Shown piece after piece: positions 33,688 to 43,654 of a stretch of DNA of 60,573 bases. Numbering within the stretch: the stretch's first letter is position 1; every line of letters starts with the position of its first letter. The notes under the pieces were generated by a model. The model searched no databases. It was not told where the DNA came from and was given only the letters and a program-made list of their open reading frames with translations. The position numbers and the translations under genes are program-made. This DNA comes from a virus: positions 1 through 60,573 of IMG/VR virus record IMGVR_UViG_3300017764_000003. One strand, written 5' to 3'.

Positions 33688-35862
33688 CTAAAATTTTTCA
33701 ACATCTGATTCTAGTTCAGGTTCACCTGTTTCACCTTCTACAATTGGTTCACTAGAAAGGTTAGTCTTTTTCTCTGTAGCATCCATAGCCTTTAGTTGTG
33801 TATTTTGTTTAGAAACTAAAGCATCTAAAAACGATAAGCTTGATCCACCTTCTAATGGGTATTGCCAAGATATTGGTGCGTATAAAGAATTAGTATATGC
33901 AGTTTGTTCTTTAGTATTTTGGTTCAAAAATAATTGAACAAACTGTTTTTCCATTTGATCCATTCTATCTTCAGAAGAACCTTCTTTAACAGTTTTAGGA
34001 AGTTCTTGCTTAATAGGCTCTTTAACTACTCCGTATAAAATTGCTGTAGGTTTATATTTTGAATATTCTTTAGCAATATAACTCTCTCTTGTACTCTCAT
34101 CTAGCTCCGTTGCTTTTTGAGATATTTCTACCATTATATCATCTGTTAATGTTTCTCCATTACTATTTACAAAAGCTATTGTTCGTTTATTTATTATAAC
34201 TTTTTTATTACCTGATAATGTACTTTGACCATCTACTGTAAAGAATTTTGGACTAGTAACATCTTCTTCTCCACCATTTAAAGTTTTAAGAGTCATTAGA
34301 TCTTTTTCATCCATAGAATTTGGATCTTTTTCATATTCTTCTTTTAACTTATTTGAATATTCTTGAGCAGTATATTTTTTACCATCGTACTCATATTTAA
34401 TAAAATTATCAGAAAGGTTTACAGCATCGGCATCTTGAATTATACCTTTAGATGCAATAGGTGCTTCCCATGTACCATCAGAATTAGGAACTAAATTATC
34501 CATTTCTTTAAATACATTCTTTTTAATTTCACTTGAATAAGCTTTTCCATCATCTTGATAAACAATACTTCCTATAGATTTTTTAGTAGACTGATCTATT
34601 TGATCATATCCTATTCTAGCATTATTATAAACAGTACTGTCATCTTTTGTAGTCGAACTAGTAGAAGTAGGAGTTTCATAAGCTTCGTATTGCTTTATTA
34701 TTGTGCTATTAGATGAAATAGATTCTCCTAATGCTGCAGCAACATATTCTATAGATTGTTCTAACATTGCTTTATCATCTTTACGATAAACATTGCTTGA
34801 TTCAAGATAATTAGTTACTACCTTAACTATATCCTCTTTAGGATAATACTTTCTTATAAAGGATGTTAAAGCAACCTTTCCTTGATTTCCATTTAATTTA
34901 GTTTGTGTAATTAAATCTTTAAACTCTAATTTTGCATTATCAGGCAAGTCATCAAGAACAGGGCTTATAGTAGGTTTTAGTACCTTAATTGCATTATCTA
35001 ATGCAACATTTCTACTTTCATATGCTTGAAGACCTGTTCTAATTTTGGTCATCATTTCTTTTGTATAACCATTTGCTGCTTCTTCTTGGAACTTTGTAGC
35101 TAAATTAAATACATCAGTAGGAATATCAGTATTCCCATCTTTTACTTGTTCTAATATTTCTTTTGCTTTTATTTCATACTTATTAAAAAATGCAAGTTCT
35201 TGTTTAATTTTTTCTACATCTGCAGCATATTGTTGTCCTACTGACGTACTCAAATCATTTACTTTATAGAAGTTCCATCCTGTTAATTCACCATACTTTT
35301 CAATTATATTTTTTCTTCTATTATCTATATGTGATTGAAATTGTTCAGGTGCTTTAAATTTTAATTTTTCAATTGCAGTTTTACTTGCTTTAGATCTTGC
35401 TTTAGCAGCTTTAGTCAACTGTGATGCTCTTTTCATTATTATGTTAGCAGGAGTTACTGCAGCAGGTGCAGCAAATATTGGCACATTACCAATAACTTTA
35501 CCTGAATATGTTCCAACTCTAACAGGTTGATTTGTAATTAAATTCTGTTGACTAGCAGGAAGGATGCTTGAATCTTCAAATTGTTTATCAAAATCAGAAG
35601 ATTCACTTCCTTTAATAGCAGCCATAATATTTCTTACTTGATCTATTTGATCATCACTTAAGTCTGCATTCATTAATTCATCCTCAGATGCATTAAGATT
35701 TCTAACTTCCTCTGCTGTTAATTCACTAGAAGCAGTATTGTTACCTGCTGCATTTGCTGCATCAGCGACTGCTTTAACTTGAAGTGAGTTTACTACTCCT
35801 TTATCTCCTAATGAAGAGTTTTCATCTTGATTAAACCCATCTAACTTACTTCCTATTGCCAT
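33688..35862 (-). CDS. internal virion protein, gp15-like, 724 aa
   Basis: A long helical protein without catalytic motifs. The N-terminal 100 residues are Asn/Ala/Asp-rich, and residues about 140-260 are coiled coil (MKRASQLTKAAKARSKASK; QQYAADVEKIKQELAFFNK). It stands between a 195-aa and a 3554-aa gene. T7 gp15 has about 747 residues and the same place in the ejection-protein series. It probably forms the periplasmic part of a DNA-ejection conduit. The assignment rests on order and size, not sequence similarity. Confidence 0.6.
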   Translation of the reverse strand: MAIGSKLDGFNQDENSSLGDKGVVNSLQVKAVADAANAAGNNTASSELTAEEVRNLNASEDELMNADLSDDQIDQVRNIMAAIKGSESSDFDKQFEDSSILPASQQNLITNQPVRVGTYSGKVIGNVPIFAAPAAVTPANIIMKRASQLTKAAKARSKASKTAIEKLKFKAPEQFQSHIDNRRKNIIEKYGELTGWNFYKVNDLSTSVGQQYAADVEKIKQELAFFNKYEIKAKEILEQVKDGNTDIPTDVFNLATKFQEEAANGYTKEMMTKIRTGLQAYESRNVALDNAIKVLKPTISPVLDDLPDNAKLEFKDLITQTKLNGNQGKVALTSFIRKYYPKEDIVKVVTNYLESSNVYRKDDKAMLEQSIEYVAAALGESISSNSTIIKQYEAYETPTSTSSTTKDDSTVYNNARIGYDQIDQSTKKSIGSIVYQDDGKAYSSEIKKNVFKEMDNLVPNSDGTWEAPIASKGIIQDADAVNLSDNFIKYEYDGKKYTAQEYSNKLKEEYEKDPNSMDEKDLMTLKTLNGGEEDVTSPKFFTVDGQSTLSGNKKVIINKRTIAFVNSNGETLTDDIMVEISQKATELDESTRESYIAKEYSKYKPTAILYGVVKEPIKQELPKTVKEGSSEDRMDQMEKQFVQLFLNQNTKEQTAYTNSLYAPISWQYPLEGGSSLSFLDALVSKQNTQLKAMDATEKKTNLSSEPIVEGETGEPELESDVEKF

Positions 35863-35876
35863 TGTTTTATATTTTA

Positions 35877-36464
35877 TTATACTCCTAAAAACTTAAGAGC
35901 AGTTTTTAACATTGCCATCTTATCTCCTGCACCATCTCCTCCTTTAGATTGCACTCCATATGAAAGAGCAGCTTGACTATTTTGGTTAAATCCTTTTTGT
36001 AACTGAGCAGCTTGAGCTTCTTCCTTAGTTTGTTTTAGAATTCCTAATTCTAATTTTCTATTACTTATTGTATCAGCTAATCCACTACTTAGCTTTCCTG
36101 CTTCAACACCTTTATCTCTTGTATTTGAACCTATTTTCCTTAGAACATCTCCTATAGCTGCAGTATTTTTAGCATTACCTCCAATAGCTACACCTACTTC
36201 ACCTCCTGACATTCTAGCAGAACTTTGACTTTGTTGTTTTAAAATAGAATTTAATCTTTCCTGATCTGTTTTAGCTACTGCTCCTGTTTCAAAAGCTTTT
36301 TGTTGTCTTCTTAATCTAGCTAATTCTAGTCTTTGTTGCGGATCTTCTACAGGACTTTCTAATGAATCTGCTTTTCTTCTTTTATATGCAGCCATACCCC
36401 CTTGGACTAGTTCTGTTGTTCCTGATATTGCTGCTGCAATTGCTGCTGCTGATGCTAATGGCAT
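35877..36464 (-). CDS. internal virion protein, gp14-like, 195 aa
   Basis: The N-terminus is small-residue and hydrophobic (ASAAAIAAAISGTTELVQGG), followed by Gln/Arg-rich helices (RLELARLRRQQKAFETG) and a Gly/Ala-rich middle. This is the layout of T7 gp14-type internal proteins, which form the outer-membrane part of the ejection conduit; T7 gp14 has 196 residues. The gene overlaps the sulfotransferase-like gene by 10 bases and precedes the gp15-like gene. Confidence 0.65.
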   Translation of the reverse strand: MPLASAAAIAAAISGTTELVQGGMAAYKRRKADSLESPVEDPQQRLELARLRRQQKAFETGAVAKTDQERLNSILKQQSQSSARMSGGEVGVAIGGNAKNTAAIGDVLRKIGSNTRDKGVEAGKLSSGLADTISNRKLELGILKQTKEEAQAAQLQKGFNQNSQAALSYGVQSKGGDGAGDKMAMLKTALKFLGV

Positions 36465-36979
36465 AACTCTATATTTTTAACTGCGTTATTAAATTTTTCT
36501 TCCCTATTGTTTATCTTTAAAAATTCGACAACTTTTTTTATTTCTTTTTCAGGATCAGATATCATGTCTTCAAAATTAATGAAAATTGTCGAAATTTCTT
36601 TACACATCATATTTATGATTTCATAATTAATATCATACGCAAAAGATGGATCAACGGATTCATTAAGAGCTTTATATACTTCAGTTGTACTTTTAACAGC
36701 ATCTTCTTTATTCCTAACCATTACAATCATTTTCGAAATTAAACTTATATCAAAAAGAGAAAGTGCAGCACCAAAAACTTTTAATGCCTTACCGTAATGT
36801 TCTTTTTTTATTTTTAATAAATCTTCTAGTTCTAATTCATAAAACCCTTTACGATTGTATTTTATTATATTAGAATGACCTTCTATAAAAGCAGGAGCAA
36901 CCATAGGGATTCCTAACTCTTTTAAGGTCTGCATCATCATTGATGTTCCTGTTCTTGAACTTCCTGAAACAACTATCAT
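36455..36979 (-). CDS. sulfotransferase-like P-loop protein
   Basis: The 174-aa product begins with the PAPS 5'-phosphosulfate loop VSGSSRTGTSMMMQTL (residues 4-19). It has the second binding element VMVRNKEDAVKSTTEVY (Arg89, Ser97; the usual Pro after RN is Lys here) and the late NFEDMISDPEKEI (from residue 135) seen in sulfotransferases. It would transfer sulfate from PAPS to a sugar, protein or small molecule. It lies inside the structural block and overlaps the gp14-like gene, so it is transcribed late. It is shorter than most family members, and Lys43-Gly45 may contribute to the substrate side. Confidence 0.75.
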   Translation of the reverse strand: MIVVSGSSRTGTSMMMQTLKELGIPMVAPAFIEGHSNIIKYNRKGFYELELEDLLKIKKEHYGKALKVFGAALSLFDISLISKMIVMVRNKEDAVKSTTEVYKALNESVDPSFAYDINYEIINMMCKEISTIFINFEDMISDPEKEIKKVVEFLKINNREEKFNNAVKNIELCH

Positions 36980-36983
36980 ATCA

Positions 36984-37523
36984 TTAACTTAAAAGTTTAT
37001 ATTGTACTTGTACGTCTACTAATGTGAATTCTGTTTCATCAGAATGTTTTATTTCGTATAACAATACTCTTGATTGAACTCTATTTCCATTGTCATTTCT
37101 TCTAGGAATGTATTGTTCATAACCAAGATAATTTTTTAATTGTGATTTTAATATAACTCCTTTTATATCTCCTGATTCATATTGATCAAAAGATGTATAG
37201 AAGTTTATTTCATCAGGTTTATAGTCTGAGTTAACTCTAATTCTTAAAAACTCTTTATCATTAATCTGTTTAGGTGCTATTGATGTTAATACTTTTGCAA
37301 CTACATCTTGTCCTGATATCTTAGTTCCTTCATTTAAAGTGTATGTATTACCGTTCTTCATGCCATATATACTGCTATCATCTTTAAGTATATACTTGTC
37401 GAAGTTATAACTAAAAGTTCCAACCCAAGACTGACTAAGTTCGCTATAAGCAAATGTGCAGCAGGTCTGTTCTCCTTCAACAGGAAAAGCACAATTAGAT
37501 AATTTAAATATTGTTTCAGCCAT
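36984..37523 (-). CDS. hypothetical tail protein, 179 aa
   Basis: A beta-rich protein (FSYNFDKYILKDDSSIYGMK; EFLRIRVNSDYKPDEINFY; SRVLLYEIKHSDETEFTLVD) with two nearby Cys at the N-terminus (GEQTCCTF). It lies between the nozzle-type 1530-aa protein and the ejection proteins. A minor tail or head-completion role follows from position only. Confidence 0.65.
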   Translation of the reverse strand: MAETIFKLSNCAFPVEGEQTCCTFAYSELSQSWVGTFSYNFDKYILKDDSSIYGMKNGNTYTLNEGTKISGQDVVAKVLTSIAPKQINDKEFLRIRVNSDYKPDEINFYTSFDQYESGDIKGVILKSQLKNYLGYEQYIPRRNDNGNRVQSRVLLYEIKHSDETEFTLVDVQVQYKLLS

Positions 37524-37536
37524 AATTATTTATTTA

Positions 37537-40500
37537 CTAAGCAGCACCACCGCCACCATCAACTTGTTCAACTACTAACGGCTCAATACATTTACAGCTT
37601 TTAGGAGTAATGGTTTCTTGATCTTGAGCATTATTATAACGAGCAGTTATACTTTCGCTTCCTTCAGCTACACAAATCTTAAAGTTTTTTGGCGTAAGGT
37701 TATTAAATGATTGTCCTCCAAATAATAAAGTTACTCCTGTATCATTTGTTGTTAAAATTAAAACATCACCTTCAGCTACTCCAATTGTGTCATTACTAAA
37801 ATATGTTTGCCCATTAGTAAAACTAGAGTCTATTAAATCTATTCCCTTTGGTTGAGCATATAATGTTTCAGAAATTTTAGCTTGTTCATATTCTGATGAA
37901 GGACACTTTATGTTTAGCCAATACTCTTTATGCTTAGAATTATAAGTACCTGTTAATTTAGTTTCAAATCCATCTTCTATATTTTTTAATTCAGGATTTA
38001 ATCTAGAATAATAATTTTGTCTACCTAAATCTAAAACAGTATCATTAAACAATTTATATACTGTGTCTTTGTTTGCCCAATAAATAGATGAGTCTGATTC
38101 TGCTGCAGTCCTCCACATTTCATCAGGCATTCCAATATTCTTTTTAATCCAAACTTGTTTTTGAACTCCTTGACTTTCTGTTCCAATAACAGCTAATTCA
38201 GATCCTGATACTTGAGACAATAATCTTTTATTTGTTACTAATAAACAGATTCCTGATTCTGTAAACGCATACAAGTTATTTCCTTTTTCCCCTTCAGTAT
38301 CATATGCATATTTAATTTCACCTGTTTCATCAGATAAATCAAAAATATTTAATGCTCCAAAAGTTCTTAAATTAGGAGAGTCGCTAACATTAATAGGCTT
38401 AATATCTGACCAAATAATTCTAGTACAGAAATCTGTTTTAGCTTCAAATGCTGATGGCGTTGATGAATATGAATGAAATGTATTTTCAGCAGCGTAGTCT
38501 TGATTTACTACAGATCTATATCTAAAACCTCCATAGTTCCAATAAGTATCTTCTTCTCCTAGTTCATTGTAATATTCTTCAAATACATTTCTTTGCTCTC
38601 CAATAGATTCATTTTGCCATTTATATGGTCTAGCTCTATGATGTACTAATGGATAAAATTGATCTAATGCATTAGGAGAATCAGGATTCATGTACTGACT
38701 ATGTAGCGGTGTTCTGCTTTGAGATATATACATAAGAAGCCATTGCCTTACTCTCATAGAGTTTATGTTTCCTATTGTAGCTACGTTTGAATTCTGAATT
38801 TCATTTGATCCCCCTGTGTTATTTACTATATAATTTCTAGGAGTTATTTCCCACTTATGTTGTGGCATACCAATACTTAACGCAAGATCTAAATCTTTTG
38901 GCTTACTATCATTTTTATATTCAATGTCTACCCATCCTACTGTAGCTTCACTACTAAAAGAATCTCCACCATATATTGATAAAGGGATTCTATCATCATA
39001 CTTAACATATATTATAGAACCTTTAGAAGGTATATAAATATTTGCATCATAGTTGCTAAGTGATATTCCTTTATCTGTAATTGTTGTAGAATCAAAGACT
39101 AAGCTAGGCTTTTGATTTTTATAGTTTTGACCATTCCATTTATGTGAGTAAACTCCATAAACTTTTACTGTAGTTAAAGAAGATGGATCAAGAGTAACTT
39201 CAGCATAACCATTAGATTTTATAGCATTTAGTATTGCTTCTGCAGGAGTTATTGTTTTAGTAGTAATATCTAGCCATCTTTTTTGTGTAGTTGTTCCTTG
39301 CTCTGTTACATAAACAAACTTATTATAATCATGATAGTTTTTAGTTTGACCACTAATTCTAGTTCCGTTAGCGTAATCACCATCGTTGTTCCAAACAATA
39401 TCTGTAATACAGTCTTCCCATCTTTCATCAACAAGTTGCTCTGTAAACCCTACTCCTTTAGATAAGTAGAAAGCAGAATTCATTTGTTGTGTGTGACCTG
39501 TGCTTATATATTGAGTTGACTCTCCTTGAGATGGCTCATTGTTTTCTTTTATAATAGAAGCTATATAATAAGGTTCATGGAAATTTTTTGTTCCACTATC
39601 ACTCATATGCTTAAGACCTGTTCCACCAAAAGAAGCGTTATATAAATTATTATCAAGCTCTACTGTCCAATAGTGACCGCCTCTATTTCCTGAAATTTCT
39701 GATGATCCTGATACATATTTAAAAGATTTAATATTAAAAGTTCTTTTATTATTATTCCAAACAGTAGATGCATTATTATCAGGGTTTCTCCATCTTCCAA
39801 ACGCAACGTATCTAAAAGAAGAATCAGATATTGGCATATCAGAATCATCATTAGGTAAATACCATTTAGTCCCTGAAGGCTTTTGGTCTTTTTGCATATA
39901 AGCAAAACTAATTAAATCAGCTCCTTCATCTTTACCGTTTGATTTATTAATCGTATATATTTCTGTATTAAATCCTACAGGAGATTGTAACACTAGCTTA
40001 TACTCTAATGAAGATGATTGCTCTACGTTAGTTGCTAGATTGCTAAACAATCCATTTGTTGTATCAAAATCTGCACTATAAAAAGTACATATATTTTTTT
40101 CTTTACTTGTATTCTCTCTTTGTTTATAAGCTGAGTCTATACTATACCAAACTAAACCTTCTGCTAAAACTCTCATTGCTGCTTTAGTTCTAACAATAGA
40201 AAAAGATGATGCCCAAGAAGGAGCGTTAATTTTATCTATAGCTAGCCCCATTGCATAAAAGTCATTAGCAAACATATAGTTTTCTTGCCATAGGTTATAG
40301 TCATTATTGCTATACCAAGTTTGTCTATGAGGATTATGATGATGTCCATTACCTGTATTAGCATCATTAATATCTCCAAGCTGTTGTGGCTTTAAAATAG
40401 CGTATGGAGGCTTGTATACTGTACAAGCTTTTGATGTAACATAGTTAAATCTAGAGTCAGGTAAGTCACTTGATTTAGTACATCCTCCACCTGTAGCCCA

Positions 40501-42129
40501 CTCAAGATCAGGTTGGTTAGTTCTTATTGTACCAAATACTTCTTTTTGACATTTAGATCCTTGATCAAGAAATCTAATAAAAGCACATCTGTTTTTTCTA
40601 GCTTTTCTAAGATACGATCCATAACAGTCGTGAGTATAATCTAAATTATTAGATGAGTTTGATCCATACAATGCTCCTGTAAATGATATGTTTTTTGAAT
40701 CATCAGACAATGATTGTCTTTTAGATGGAAACTCAAAATAGTCTTTTACCCCTGTTCCTTGATTAAATTTCAAAGGAGTAGTAAAAGTTTTACTACCATT
40801 AGCATCTCTAAACACAACACCAAATCCATATCTTTCTGAATTCATATATTGTTTTCTATATGCAAATTGCCATGGATCATTATGTCCTGCTAAAAACATA
40901 TGATTTAAAACAGGAAAACCATTAACTTGATTGTTAGATCCTGTACCTACACTAACATCAGTAACATCTTTACCATCTGTAGAGACATTCATAAAGTATA
41001 ACCTATTGTTAAAAAACCTTACAGCTTTTGCTCTAGATATAGATGTTGTAATTAATGTAGCCTCTTCATCAGATATTGCTTCTATTGTATCCATACTTCT
41101 GTCTAGGACATTGTATGATCGTATGCTGTCTTCTTCTAAATCAAATCTAGCTACAATAAAAGCTGTTGGCTTAGAGTCTAATAATACAGGATCTCCTGAA
41201 TTCCATGCAACCCTAATAACTTCACAAGACTTAAATCCTTTTGTTTCATTACCTCTTACAGAAATAGATAATCCATATTCTGTTTCAGAAGCTGTATCAA
41301 ATCCGTAAGTATATGCCCAAGGGTGTATATCTGTGTTTTTACTTATATTTTTGTAAATAGGTATTGTTGGAGTAAACTCTGATATTTCAGTTCTATTCCC
41401 TTCAGAGTCTATAAACCTTACAGCGTAAGCATAAGTACCAACAGTTAATCCATTACCTCCATTAGTAGCATCATAGTTACCTGAATTAGTTGTGTGATAC
41501 TCAAGAAATCTTGGTGAATTAACGGTGTTTGATATGCTAATAGTATATAAATCTGAATCAAACGATCCAAAATATTTGTCGCTTCCATTGTTAGAATTAT
41601 AAATACCTGCATTATCTTCCATGTCTTTTATATTAAAAAACATAGGAGGATTTACATTATCAGTTACATATACCTCTCCGCCAATACAAGATTCATTTTT
41701 GTCCATCTGCAATGGATTATCAAAAGTAAAAGGTATGCTAGATGACTGTGCAACAATTAATCCATCTATTTTTATAGTAGGGTATTTTAATTGGGCATCA
41801 ATATAATCTGTTGTAGAACTTGGTTCGTAAGCCCAAAACTCTATTAATTTGTTGTTTATTTCTATTGCACCAATACATATTTGGTTTGCAGAAATAGCAA
41901 CAGCTCCTACAGATTTAGTAAAACTATTAGTAGAATCTGAATTAGAGTATAATAAAGTTTCTCCTTTAATTTTTTTTAAAGCAGCATTGTCGCCACTCAT
42001 ATCATTTGGTCTGAAATTACAGGCATCAATATATGATCCTTTATCTCCACCTAAAAATTCTTTATTGATGTCATAGTTAGCTCCTTTGCTAAATAGATTT
42101 GACTCATATGGATGGTGCTGCTGCTTCAT
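37537..42129 (-). CDS. nozzle/stabilization-type tail protein, 1530 aa
   Basis: Starts MKQQHHPYESNLFSKGANYD, followed by GSYIDACNFRPNDMSG and ALKKIKGE. This opening matches the large tail protein annotated as stabilization protein in crAss-like and other Bacteroidota podoviruses. The body is beta-rich and Asn/Tyr-rich, as in beta-propeller nozzle proteins. By order it is the T7 gp12-like tube nozzle below the adaptors. The C-terminus ends in a Gly-rich tail (VDGGGGAA). The start ATG shares a base with the upstream gene's stop. Confidence 0.75.
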   Translation of the reverse strand: MKQQHHPYESNLFSKGANYDINKEFLGGDKGSYIDACNFRPNDMSGDNAALKKIKGETLLYSNSDSTNSFTKSVGAVAISANQICIGAIEINNKLIEFWAYEPSSTTDYIDAQLKYPTIKIDGLIVAQSSSIPFTFDNPLQMDKNESCIGGEVYVTDNVNPPMFFNIKDMEDNAGIYNSNNGSDKYFGSFDSDLYTISISNTVNSPRFLEYHTTNSGNYDATNGGNGLTVGTYAYAVRFIDSEGNRTEISEFTPTIPIYKNISKNTDIHPWAYTYGFDTASETEYGLSISVRGNETKGFKSCEVIRVAWNSGDPVLLDSKPTAFIVARFDLEEDSIRSYNVLDRSMDTIEAISDEEATLITTSISRAKAVRFFNNRLYFMNVSTDGKDVTDVSVGTGSNNQVNGFPVLNHMFLAGHNDPWQFAYRKQYMNSERYGFGVVFRDANGSKTFTTPLKFNQGTGVKDYFEFPSKRQSLSDDSKNISFTGALYGSNSSNNLDYTHDCYGSYLRKARKNRCAFIRFLDQGSKCQKEVFGTIRTNQPDLEWATGGGCTKSSDLPDSRFNYVTSKACTVYKPPYAILKPQQLGDINDANTGNGHHHNPHRQTWYSNNDYNLWQENYMFANDFYAMGLAIDKINAPSWASSFSIVRTKAAMRVLAEGLVWYSIDSAYKQRENTSKEKNICTFYSADFDTTNGLFSNLATNVEQSSSLEYKLVLQSPVGFNTEIYTINKSNGKDEGADLISFAYMQKDQKPSGTKWYLPNDDSDMPISDSSFRYVAFGRWRNPDNNASTVWNNNKRTFNIKSFKYVSGSSEISGNRGGHYWTVELDNNLYNASFGGTGLKHMSDSGTKNFHEPYYIASIIKENNEPSQGESTQYISTGHTQQMNSAFYLSKGVGFTEQLVDERWEDCITDIVWNNDGDYANGTRISGQTKNYHDYNKFVYVTEQGTTTQKRWLDITTKTITPAEAILNAIKSNGYAEVTLDPSSLTTVKVYGVYSHKWNGQNYKNQKPSLVFDSTTITDKGISLSNYDANIYIPSKGSIIYVKYDDRIPLSIYGGDSFSSEATVGWVDIEYKNDSKPKDLDLALSIGMPQHKWEITPRNYIVNNTGGSNEIQNSNVATIGNINSMRVRQWLLMYISQSRTPLHSQYMNPDSPNALDQFYPLVHHRARPYKWQNESIGEQRNVFEEYYNELGEEDTYWNYGGFRYRSVVNQDYAAENTFHSYSSTPSAFEAKTDFCTRIIWSDIKPINVSDSPNLRTFGALNIFDLSDETGEIKYAYDTEGEKGNNLYAFTESGICLLVTNKRLLSQVSGSELAVIGTESQGVQKQVWIKKNIGMPDEMWRTAAESDSSIYWANKDTVYKLFNDTVLDLGRQNYYSRLNPELKNIEDGFETKLTGTYNSKHKEYWLNIKCPSSEYEQAKISETLYAQPKGIDLIDSSFTNGQTYFSNDTIGVAEGDVLILTTNDTGVTLLFGGQSFNNLTPKNFKICVAEGSESITARYNNAQDQETITPKSCKCIEPLVVEQVDGGGGAA

Positions 42130-42869
42130 TACTTAGAGTATATGTTTGAAATATATTCTTCAATAGATTCTTTTTCAAAAGTATTCATAGATGATACTCT
42201 CATTTTTGCTTTTGCTAAACTTCTTTCAAGCTTTGTAAAAGAGTCAGTCCACAATGTTCTAAACTTTTTAGGCTCTCTAGCTTTCATAGCTGAGTAATAT
42301 CTTTCTTCAATATAATCATTAATAAACCTTTCAAAAAATCTAGGGATGATTGGTTCTTCTCCTATTTCTCCTCCCATACCATTATAAACTAATCTTATTT
42401 TTTTATACTTAGAACAACTAGAGCTAAACATTATTGTTCCGTTCTGAACATTAGCGTACAGTTTATTGTCTCCTTTTTGATGGTATGGTAAAAAAGGATC
42501 TGAATTAGTTTTTTGACTTGATCCTGTTATCCTAGAAGTGTATCCACCTGAATTGCCTGAATTATTATTATAAAGTCTTTTCCAATGAACTACAGCAGAA
42601 CCTGTTGAAGTACAACAAGATTCGTCAAATGCATATATCTCTCTAATGTTAAATGCATTCTTTGGTAGCGTTATTGCTAAGTTAGAAGGCAAAGTAAAAT
42701 CATTAGTGATCTTCTGATAAAATGTATCAAATGCCAACTCTTGTAAAGCATCTTGAATTCTAGATATAAACCAACCTTTTGTAAACCCATTTCTAAGGTC
42801 TACATCATTAACATTCATTAATGACTCGGCAAGTATATGCTCTATTGAAACGAAATCGTTACTGTTCAT
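42129..42869 (-). CDS. tail adaptor/ring protein, 246 aa
   Basis: One of two consecutive similar-sized genes between the capsid region and the nozzle gene. The N-terminal helix (GFTKGWFISRIQDALQELAF) is followed by beta strands (FTLPSNLAITLPKNAFNIRE) and a C-terminal helical region (RFFERFINDYIEERYYSAMK). This is the typical fold order of head-tail adaptors. It overlaps the upstream gene by 11 bases. Confidence 0.65.
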   Translation of the reverse strand: MNSNDFVSIEHILAESLMNVNDVDLRNGFTKGWFISRIQDALQELAFDTFYQKITNDFTLPSNLAITLPKNAFNIREIYAFDESCCTSTGSAVVHWKRLYNNNSGNSGGYTSRITGSSQKTNSDPFLPYHQKGDNKLYANVQNGTIMFSSSCSKYKKIRLVYNGMGGEIGEEPIIPRFFERFINDYIEERYYSAMKAREPKKFRTLWTDSFTKLERSLAKAKMRVSSMNTFEKESIEEYISNIYSK

Positions 42870-43653
42870 TATTAATTATATTTTGAATGTTTTGTCTTCT
42901 AAAATTTTGTTGACTTAATTTACTTGCTAATTGATCATCTGTAGCAGGTGGAGCTTGCGTAGTAGGAGTTGTTTGATTAAATCTTTTAGTAGAGTCAGAT
43001 CCATCATTAGTATTTTCCTGTGGTGCTAATAATAAGAATCTACCTAAGTTTAATACTCTTGTTATTAATTCTTCTACTAAATACTCAGGAAGATTTATCT
43101 CTGTATCTAAGTCACATACAGCAGAAGCATCTGTATTACATATTACTCCTATTTCAACATCTGCAATACTAATAGATTCTAATCCTAAAAAGTAAACTCT
43201 ATTTAAATTATCACATGAATCAACTCCTGATACTCTATAAAAATATGGATTCTTTGCAGAAGGTCTTTCGTATTCATCCATGCTTAATCTAAAAGCTTTA
43301 ATAGGATCTGTTGGTTGAAAAACTACTTGAGCAAAGTTAGAACCTGAACAGCATGAATTACTTTCATAGTTGTAGGTAATGTACCTTATTCCTTTATGAT
43401 GTTCCATATCTAGCACATCAGATGGTAAATCAATATATTTTCTATTATGTAGTGTTGTATCTGTTTTAACATCTACTTTAGAAAAGATTGTTAGAAACTT
43501 ACCTTCTTCAAAGTCCTTTTCATTTTCTTTTCTTAGTCTTGCTGTTACTACGTTAATCCAAAAAATTACTTGATTCAACGATAAGTTTGAATCGTCAAAT
43601 GTCTTTTTATAACTTTCTTTTATGTTATAAGCTACGTATCTATAAGTTGCCAT
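42859..43653 (-). CDS. tail adaptor/ring protein, 264 aa
   Basis: Like its neighbour, it has an N-terminal helical part (LSLNQVIFWINVVTARLRKE), a central beta region (KYIDLPSDVLDMEHHKGIRY) and a C-terminal helix (LPEYLVEELITRVLNLGRFL). The tail is Thr/Gln/Pro-rich. The pattern of helix, sheet ending in DLPSDVLD, and helix is common to podovirus gatekeeper or ring proteins. It probably joins the portal with the nozzle. Confidence 0.65.
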   Translation of the reverse strand: MATYRYVAYNIKESYKKTFDDSNLSLNQVIFWINVVTARLRKENEKDFEEGKFLTIFSKVDVKTDTTLHNRKYIDLPSDVLDMEHHKGIRYITYNYESNSCCSGSNFAQVVFQPTDPIKAFRLSMDEYERPSAKNPYFYRVSGVDSCDNLNRVYFLGLESISIADVEIGVICNTDASAVCDLDTEINLPEYLVEELITRVLNLGRFLLLAPQENTNDGSDSTKRFNQTTPTTQAPPATDDQLASKLSQQNFRRQNIQNIINNEQ

Positions 43654-43654
43654 G

